A DNA stretch of 8,060 nt, from NCBI GenBank assembly GCA_012799535.1, contig JAAZLB010000241.1, positions 1-8,060 on the forward strand. Reading direction: 5' to 3'. The notes under the pieces are model-generated. The model was not told the origin of the DNA. It ran no database searches and was given only the letters and a program-made list of their open reading frames with translations. This document shows positions 3,912-8,060 of this stretch, in pieces (position 1 is the first letter of the stretch; each line of letters opens with the position of its first letter). The DNA is from Bacillota bacterium (GTDB taxonomy: Bacteria; Bacillota; Limnochordia; Darwinibacteriales; Darwinibacteriaceae). Made by a program: the position numbers and the translations under genes.

Positions 3912-5564
3912 ATGGCGTACATTTCTTTATATCGCAAATGGCGTCCACAGGGCTTTGGCGATGTGGAAGGGCAAGATAATATTGTAAAAACGCTAAAAAA
4001 TAGTCTCGATACGGGACGGATTTCCCATGCTTACCTTTTTTGTGGACCCCGCGGTACAGGCAAGACTACTGTAGCCAGACTTTTAGCTAAGGGTCTCAAC
4101 TGCCATTCTGGACCTACTTCTATTCCGTGTGGTACTTGCGACGAATGCACCGGAATCACGGAGGGTACTTCCTTAAACGTTATTGAAATTGACGGTGCCT
4201 CTAATCGTGGCATCGACGATGTCCGCGAATTGCGTGGACAAGTCCAGTATACCCCGATTAATGCCAAGTACAAGGTCTATATTATAGACGAGGTTCATAT
4301 GTTGACAACGGAGGCTTTTAATGCCCTGTTGAAGACGTTAGAAGAGCCCCCAGCCCATGTAATCTTCATTTTTGCCACAACGGATCCCCATCGTTTACCA
4401 CCCACTATTTTATCTCGTGTGCAGCGCTACGATTTTCAAAGGTTTAGCCAAGAGGCCATGGTTCGACGCTTGGAAACAGTGGTTGAAGGGGAAGGCTTTT
4501 CATCTGAAAGGGAGGCCTTACAGTTGATCGCAGAACATGCGGAGGGTGGCATGAGGGATGCTTTAAGTATTTTGGAAAAATGTGCTGCTTTTTCTGATGA
4601 GATTACCTCTGCTACGGTAGAGGAAGTTCTAGGAATTGCCCCTCAAGAACAGGTAAGATCCTTCGTTAATTATCTTTTAGATGGAGCAAAGGTGGAAGCA
4701 CTTCAGACCATTGACGATCTCCATGGAAAAGGTCGTGACTTAGGTCAATTTGTCCGTGGCGTTGTGGGTGAATTACGAGGAGGGCTGCTACGACAAGAAG
4801 GAATAAATGAGGAGTTAAGCTTGCTGGCCATTGAAATTCTTTCTGAGGCCTTAAGGGAAATGCGTTTCTCCCCAGATCCACGGATACCTCTAGAAGTAGC
4901 TACCTTAAAGATTGCCACAAGTCCCCAGTCTTCCTCAAGTCATATTATAGGGGAGTTGGAAGATAAGATCCGTGCGCTAGAGAAGGAACTAGCCACATTA
5001 AAAGGCCACGTGGCGTCTGGTCAAGTTAAGGCAACTGGCGAGCCGGGGAAGGTGACCCCTACGCCTCGACCTAAGCTTTCCTCGGATGACGAGGAGCGGA
5101 CCGCTCAGGTTTTGGAGCTTTGGCCTGATTACCTACAGGGTTTACGCCGGGAGAAACTCATGCAATGTGAAGCCTTTTTGAAGGAAGGTACACCTGTTGA
5201 GACCAGTGGCAACACTCTTGTGGTGGCTTTTCCTAGGGATCGAGGTTTCCATAAAGCAAGTATTGAACAAGATAACCATCGGGAGCCTGCTGAGAGGGTT
5301 TTGGCTAAATTAGTTGGAACTAATTTGCAACTGAAGTGTGTATTCCAAGATGAAGTAGAAGGTTTTGGAGAAAGAACCACTGTTTCTAAGCCTGTTTCTA
5401 AAAAGGAGCGAAAGGTGAAGGTAGGTAAAAAAGACAAAGTGGTTGAAACACCTTCTGAAGAGTCGAAAGTAGATAACGAGCAGAGATCTGATCCCCAAAA
5501 GTTTATAGAAGTGAGTTTGGAAACCTTTGGGGGTAAGATTTTTACTAAACCTAGAGAAAAATGA
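3912..5564 (+). CDS. dnaX: DNA polymerase III subunit gamma/tau
   Basis: This 550-residue clamp-loader ATPase of the replicative polymerase starts at the ATG at 3912 (MAYISLYRKWRPQGF), after AAGGGGAG. An in-frame GTG at 3879 would add 11 atypical residues. Walker A is GPRGTGKT (45-52), the zinc module has C64, C73, C76 and C79, Walker B is VYIIDEVH (122-129), sensor 1 is ATTDPHR, and the arginine finger is R169 in SRVQRYDF. The usual cysteine of the SRC motif is valine here. Domain III runs to about residue 345, followed by a coiled-coil stretch (ELEDKIRALEKELATLKG, about 355-372), a C-terminal tau-type domain and a lysine-rich tail. No strong frameshift signal for a short gamma form was found. 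It leads the dnaX-ebfC-recR operon. Confidence 0.97.
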   Translation: MAYISLYRKWRPQGFGDVEGQDNIVKTLKNSLDTGRISHAYLFCGPRGTGKTTVARLLAKGLNCHSGPTSIPCGTCDECTGITEGTSLNVIEIDGASNRGIDDVRELRGQVQYTPINAKYKVYIIDEVHMLTTEAFNALLKTLEEPPAHVIFIFATTDPHRLPPTILSRVQRYDFQRFSQEAMVRRLETVVEGEGFSSEREALQLIAEHAEGGMRDALSILEKCAAFSDEITSATVEEVLGIAPQEQVRSFVNYLLDGAKVEALQTIDDLHGKGRDLGQFVRGVVGELRGGLLRQEGINEELSLLAIEILSEALREMRFSPDPRIPLEVATLKIATSPQSSSSHIIGELEDKIRALEKELATLKGHVASGQVKATGEPGKVTPTPRPKLSSDDEERTAQVLELWPDYLQGLRREKLMQCEAFLKEGTPVETSGNTLVVAFPRDRGFHKASIEQDNHREPAERVLAKLVGTNLQLKCVFQDEVEGFGERTTVSKPVSKKERKVKVGKKDKVVETPSEESKVDNEQRSDPQKFIEVSLETFGGKIFTKPREK

Positions 5565-5586
5565 TTAGAGATAGAGGTGGTCTTTG

Positions 5587-5913
5587 ATGGGTATGAATAT
5601 GCAAAAAATGATGAGGCAAATGCAGAAAATGCAGGCGGATTTGGCTCGGGTGCAAGAAGAGTTAGTAGACATGACTGTTGAAGGAACATCTGGTGGCGGT
5701 GTAATCACAGTGGTTGTTAACGGTCACCAGGACATTCAGCAAGTCAAGATTGAACCAGATGCTGTGGATCCTGAAGATGTGGAGATGTTGGAAGATTTGA
5801 TTATGGCCGCGGTTAACGATGGTCTACGCAAATCACGGGAACTTTCCGCCAGTGAAATTGAGAAAGTAACCGGTAAAATGAACCTCCAAGGATTACCACC
5901 GGGATTGTTCTAA
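5587..5913 (+). CDS. Nucleoid-associated protein, YbaB/EbfC family
   Basis: This 108-residue DNA-binding protein corresponds to YaaK of Bacillus subtilis and YbaB/EbfC of E. coli, and is close to the usual length. The ATG at 5587 sits 6 bases after GAGGTGG (5574-5580). The family features are a methionine-rich N-terminal helix ([24 protein letters not shown], written here in shortened form as residues 3-26), a central [16 protein letters not shown] sheet, and the C-terminal PGLF ending. The protein forms dimers shaped like tweezers that bind DNA and affect nucleoid structure. It is constantly found between dnaX and recR, and here its stop codon overlaps the recR start. Confidence 0.95.
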   Translation: MGMNMQKMMRQMQKMQADLARVQEELVDMTVEGTSGGGVITVVVNGHQDIQQVKIEPDAVDPEDVEMLEDLIMAAVNDGLRKSRELSASEIEKVTGKMNLQGLPPGLF

Positions 5914-6509
5914 TGTCTCGCTATCCCAAACCCATGGCCCGCCTAATTGAAGAGTTAACCCGTTTGCCAGGTATTGGTCCTAAAACGGCTCAAAGATTGG
6001 CGTTTTTCTTGATTAATCAATCGCCTGCAGAAGTCCAGGCTTTGGCAGATTCAATCGTGGAGGCAAAAAAACGTACGAATTATTGTTCTCAGTGCTTTCA
6101 TTTTACCGAAGAGGATCCTTGTCCCATCTGTTCGGATCCTAAACGTAACCAAAACTTTATCTGTGTAGTAGAAGAGCCACGGGACGTAATTGCCATGGAA
6201 CGAACCAAGAGTTTTGAGGGAATCTATCACGTTTTACATGGCGCTATATCTCCTTTAGAGGGGATTGGACCAGACCAATTACGAATTAAAGAGTTAGTAG
6301 CTCGGATTGGCCCTGATGTGCAAGAAGTGGTTTTGGCCACCGATCCGAATGTGGAGGGGGAGGCCACCGCTATGTACCTAGCTCGCTTATTAAAACCGAT
6401 TGGGGTAAAGGTCACCAGAATGGCCCACGGTATGCCAGTCGGTAGTGATTTGGAGTATGTGGACGAAGTAACCCTGGCCAAGGCCCTTGAGGGCAGAAGG
6501 GAGTTATAG
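5913..6509 (+). CDS. recR: Recombination mediator protein RecR
   Basis: This 198-residue protein acts with RecO (and RecF) to load RecA on SSB-coated single-stranded DNA at gaps. Its ATG overlaps the ebfC stop codon (TAATG at 5911-5915), which suggests translational coupling. It has a helix-hairpin-helix ([15 protein letters not shown], 18-32), a four-cysteine zinc finger (C58, C61, C70, C73) and a Toprim domain with VVEEPRD (85-91) and [12 protein letters not shown] (142-153). The C-terminus ending in EGRREL is of normal length. RecR forms a ring-like tetramer around DNA. The gene completes the dnaX-ebfC-recR set. No terminator follows. Confidence 0.97.
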   Translation: MSRYPKPMARLIEELTRLPGIGPKTAQRLAFFLINQSPAEVQALADSIVEAKKRTNYCSQCFHFTEEDPCPICSDPKRNQNFICVVEEPRDVIAMERTKSFEGIYHVLHGAISPLEGIGPDQLRIKELVARIGPDVQEVVLATDPNVEGEATAMYLARLLKPIGVKVTRMAHGMPVGSDLEYVDEVTLAKALEGRREL

Positions 6510-6558
6510 GAGATCAGGTGCACAGAACAATGGGGTAGAATAAAATAACCACATTTAG

Positions 6559-6589
6559 GCATAAACCGCGCCATCTAGAGTGATACTAA
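6559..6589 (+). promoter_or_regulatory. Possible sporulation-type promoter before the DUF2508-bofA pair
   Basis: GCATAAAC (6559-6566) and GATACTAA (6582-6589), 15 bases apart, resemble the -35 and -10 boxes of sporulation sigma factors (sigma-E or sigma-G: GNATA and CATACTA-like). In Bacillus subtilis bofA is known to be sigma-E controlled. The match is partial. Confidence 0.35.
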
Positions 6590-6621
6590 ATTAGGTATTG
6601 CTGAGATGGGGTGGTTTTTTG

Positions 6622-6885
6622 TTGGAAAATTTATCTGGTAGGCTTTGGGACATGGCTTCCCGCTTGTTTGATGATGGTGTTCAGGAACTTCCGTCTGTGC
6701 CTGAGCAAACCACTCTGGAAGAGTTATCCCTTATGGTGGGGCAGGCTAAACGAGAGTGGATCGATGCCCAAAACTATTTCAATCAGGCCACCGAACCAGA
6801 GTTAGTGGACCATGCGATCCTGTCTGTGCAGGTTGCAGAACGGAAATATATGTATTGGTTAAAGCAGATTAAAAATTTGAAATAA
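6622..6885 (+). CDS. DUF2508 family protein, YaaL-like
   Basis: This small protein of about 87 residues has an unknown function. The TTG at 6622 is 7 bases after GGGGTGG, which ends at 6614. TTG at 6619 or 6598 would add 1 or 8 residues, so the start is uncertain. Residues from about 45 on (QAKREWIDAQNYFNQA, then DHAILSVQVAERKYMYWLKQIK) match the helical core of YaaL, which has the same W, Y/F and AE.KY pattern and the same place between recR and bofA in Bacillus subtilis. The first 35 residues are less conserved. There is no membrane segment or signal peptide. It is probably transcribed with bofA. A sporulation link is only suggested by this position. Confidence 0.8.
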   Translation: MENLSGRLWDMASRLFDDGVQELPSVPEQTTLEELSLMVGQAKREWIDAQNYFNQATEPELVDHAILSVQVAERKYMYWLKQIKNLK

Positions 6886-6896
6886 GGGACAAAGGT

Positions 6897-6902
6897 TATA
6901 AT
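6897..6902 (+). promoter_or_regulatory. Isolated TATAAT before bofA
   Basis: A perfect -10 hexamer lies 11 bases after the DUF2508 stop. The nearest -35-like TTGAAA (6877-6882) is only 14 bases away, which is too close for normal sigma-A use. It is a weak candidate for a bofA-specific promoter. Confidence 0.2.
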
Positions 6903-6958
6903 CCATCGGTTTTTGCCATAAGATGTTCATGAGGACGAACCTAAGCGAGGTGGACCGT

Positions 6959-7222
6959 ATGGATTTCCTAGTGATCATTGCCTATGTGACTGGAGTTCTT
7001 TTTTTATACGCCTTAGGTAAAATGCTTTTAATTCCTTTGCGGGTGATCTTTAACCTGATCGTCAACGCAGTAATTGGTGGCGGTGTTCTTTTAGTACTTA
7101 ATCTCATTGGCGGTTTTTGGGGTTTCACAGTGGGTGTTAACCCAATTACCGCTTTGATAGTCGGATTATTGGGTGTGCCTGGCGTTATTTTGCTACTAGG
7201 CCTCCGTCTGTTACTCAAATAG
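6959..7222 (+). CDS. bofA: Inhibitor of pro-sigma-K processing BofA
   Basis: This 87-residue integral membrane protein has exactly the length of the Bacillus subtilis BofA. The ATG at 6959 is 5 bases after GAGGTGG (6947-6953). An upstream ATG at 6923 has no ribosome binding site and would add a charged leader. Hydrophobic segments cover about residues 3-24, 29-50 and 62-85. The conserved pattern is present: N36, G40, N48, GG51-52, N61, T64-A65 and LGVPG (71-75). In the mother cell BofA and SpoIVFA hold the SpoIVFB protease inactive until the forespore signals. Its presence shows that this organism sporulates, but neither sigK nor spoIVF genes are in the window. It overlaps the end of the convergent SRAP gene by 12 bases. 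Confidence 0.93.
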   Translation: MDFLVIIAYVTGVLFLYALGKMLLIPLRVIFNLIVNAVIGGGVLLVLNLIGGFWGFTVGVNPITALIVGLLGVPGVILLLGLRLLLK

Positions 7223-7861
7223 TCTTCCTTGTTCAAAGCGATGCTCAAACGGTTCAATGCATCGAGGTCCATTGTTTCTAGGTGAATTGACTATTGGGTC
7301 TACTTGCCGAAAAACAAGGTGGACTTCAGGAGAGTCTAAAATGCTTTTACGCAGTTGAGCAAAGGGAACGGAGTCCAACCACATATTGATCTGGTCAGGT
7401 TGAAGGATAACCGGCATACGGTGGTGGAGTTTTTGAAGTGGACCGCGGGCATCCATCGTGATGATGGTGCAACTTACTTCCGGGTTTTCTTGATATAGGC
7501 CAGCAAAGGCAAAGGGCTGTTTTTCAGAAAGAGTGATGTAGTAGGGTTGCTTATGGGAATTGAACTGTTTCCATTCGTAAAAGCCATCGGCTAAAATGAG
7601 GCAACGAGAATTCTCGGCTAGGGGCCGGAAAGTCTTTTTTTCGGTAAGGCTTTCCAGTCTGGCATTGATTATGGGTGGTCGCCTTTCACCAAGTCCCCAA
7701 CGCATTAAAACCGCCTTTGGTTGGTCGTGCATGACCACAGCAACCACCTGTTGGGTAGGGGCAATGTTATAGCTAGCAACATATTCGAGATCTGTTAAGG
7801 GGAGGTGTAAATGGGCTAAGACCTCTTCTAGGGGTGTATGGAGAGTAAATCTTCCGCACAT
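7211..7861 (-). CDS. SRAP domain protein (YedK/HMCES type), abasic-site crosslinker
   Basis: This 216-residue protein starts at MCGRF, with a near-perfect AAAGGAGGT 8 bases upstream (about 7869-7877, minus strand). The family needs C2 exposed at the N-terminus after methionine removal, so an upstream start at 7888 (MIIIKEVLN before MCGRF) must be wrong. C2 forms a thiazolidine bond with abasic sites in single-stranded DNA and so shields them. The other active-site residues are present: N66 (INARLES), E96 (DGFYEW) and H146 (HHRMPVIL). The length fits bacterial members. It is cytoplasmic and acts in DNA damage tolerance. No LexA-type box was seen upstream. It is convergent with bofA with no terminator between them. 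Confidence 0.95.
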   Translation of the reverse strand: MCGRFTLHTPLEEVLAHLHLPLTDLEYVASYNIAPTQQVVAVVMHDQPKAVLMRWGLGERRPPIINARLESLTEKKTFRPLAENSRCLILADGFYEWKQFNSHKQPYYITLSEKQPFAFAGLYQENPEVSCTIITMDARGPLQKLHHRMPVILQPDQINMWLDSVPFAQLRKSILDSPEVHLVFRQVDPIVNSPRNNGPRCIEPFEHRFEQGRLFE

Positions 7862-7981
7862 GTTCAAAACCTCCTTTATTATAATCATTCCCCCCTGTTA
7901 AGGGTTTTCCTTGAAATAAATAAAAAATCGATTGCTAGTGTAAAGTTACTGTAGGACAGGAATCTATAGAGTGGAAATAGA

Positions 7982-8038
7982 AGAAGATCCCACCGTCCCT
8001 GCAGGACGAGTACAGAGTACTCAGAGGTGAGATCTTCT
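7982..8038 (+). promoter_or_regulatory. Three-way-junction RNA element over the next gene's ribosome binding site
   Basis: A 13-position outer stem (AGAAGATCCCACC, 7982-7994, with GGTGAGATCTTCT, 8026-8038; one C-A mismatch) encloses two adjacent hairpins. These are GTCC/GGAC (7995-8007, 5-base loop) and GAGTAC/GTACTC (8008-8022, 3-base loop). Only AGA (8023-8025) is unpaired at the junction. The right side of the outer stem contains AGGTGA (8025-8030), the ribosome binding site of the start codon at 8039. This suggests translational control by a ligand, protein or temperature. No known riboswitch class is recognised. The preceding stretch 7862-7981 is AT-rich and shows no convincing promoter. 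Confidence 0.6.
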
Positions 8039-8060
8039 ATGCAAGCAATATTCGATGAAA
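8039..8060 (+). CDS. Start of an unidentified gene (runs off the window)
   Basis: The ATG at 8039 follows AGAGGTGA with a spacing of 8-9 bases and reads MQAIFDE to the window edge. Seven residues are too few to identify it. Its ribosome binding site lies in the three-way-junction stem, so its translation is probably regulated. Confidence 0.5.

Noticed and set aside
5394..5450. Possible programmed frameshift in dnaX at TAAAAAG (5399-5405) and TAAAAAA (5429-5435)
   Set aside because: The zero-frame codons are AAA AAG and AAA AAA preceded by T, not the A AAA AAG type. A -1 shift would end within a few codons and remove only the last 40-50 residues, unlike a gamma form.
7878..7883. TATAAT on the minus strand before the SRAP gene
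   Set aside because: The predicted start would fall within the ribosome binding site, and no -35 lies at 16-18 bases. It is probably chance in AT-rich sequence.
1..8060. CRISPR arrays, insertion sequences, attachment sites or prophage genes
   Set aside because: No regularly spaced repeats, transposase motifs or duplicated tRNA ends were seen. The gene order is that of a conserved chromosomal region.

Overview
The window looks like chromosomal DNA from an anaerobic, endospore-forming member of the Firmicutes of the clostridial/Peptococcaceae type. The reasons are two alpha/beta-type small acid-soluble spore protein (SASP) genes, a bofA sporulation gene, a DUF1657 gene, a rubredoxin and a single-cluster ferredoxin, a long Bacillus/Clostridium-type SRP RNA, and strong AGGAGG-type ribosome binding sites with GTG and TTG starts. 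The base composition is moderate. An OmpH/Skp-like secreted protein is present, which is more usual in diderms but is also found in some clostridial lineages. I cannot name the genus.

Layout: (1) 1-183, minus strand, holds the N-terminal part of a Ppx/GppA phosphatase. It is divergent from an Rrf2-family regulator (342-746) that is driven by a perfect-consensus sigma-A promoter. (2) 792-1728 holds the OmpH/Skp-like protein, a rubredoxin and a ferredoxin, closed by a strong terminator. The last two genes are very short. (3) 1858-2442 holds two tandem SASP genes separated by a hairpin-rich spacer and closed by a terminator. (4) 2486-3259 holds tadA with its own promoter, followed by tRNA-Ser(CGA), tRNA-Ser(GGA) and a terminator. 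(5) 3303-3503 is a DUF1657 gene, and 3541-3817 is the SRP RNA with its own promoter and terminator. (6) 3912-7222 is the conserved series dnaX, ebfC (yaaK), recR, a DUF2508 gene (yaaL-like) and bofA. This is the same order as in Bacillus subtilis, where tadA and the SRP RNA gene also lie just upstream of dnaX. (7) 7211-7861, minus strand, is a SRAP/HMCES-type abasic-site protein that overlaps the end of bofA tail to tail. (8) 7862-8038 is non-coding and ends in a tightly packed three-way RNA junction. This junction covers the ribosome binding site of a gene that begins at 8039 and runs off the window.

Functional themes are translation and protein targeting (tadA, two tRNA-Ser, SRP RNA), replication and repair (dnaX, ebfC, recR, SRAP), sporulation (SASP pair, DUF1657, bofA) and anaerobic redox chemistry (rubredoxin, ferredoxin, a probable Fe-S-sensing Rrf2 regulator). 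Most genes belong to known families. The least explained element is the three-way junction at 7977-8041. Smaller puzzles are the competing hairpins between the SASP genes, the alternative pairings at the 3' end of the SRP RNA, and a possible sporulation-type promoter before the DUF2508-bofA pair.
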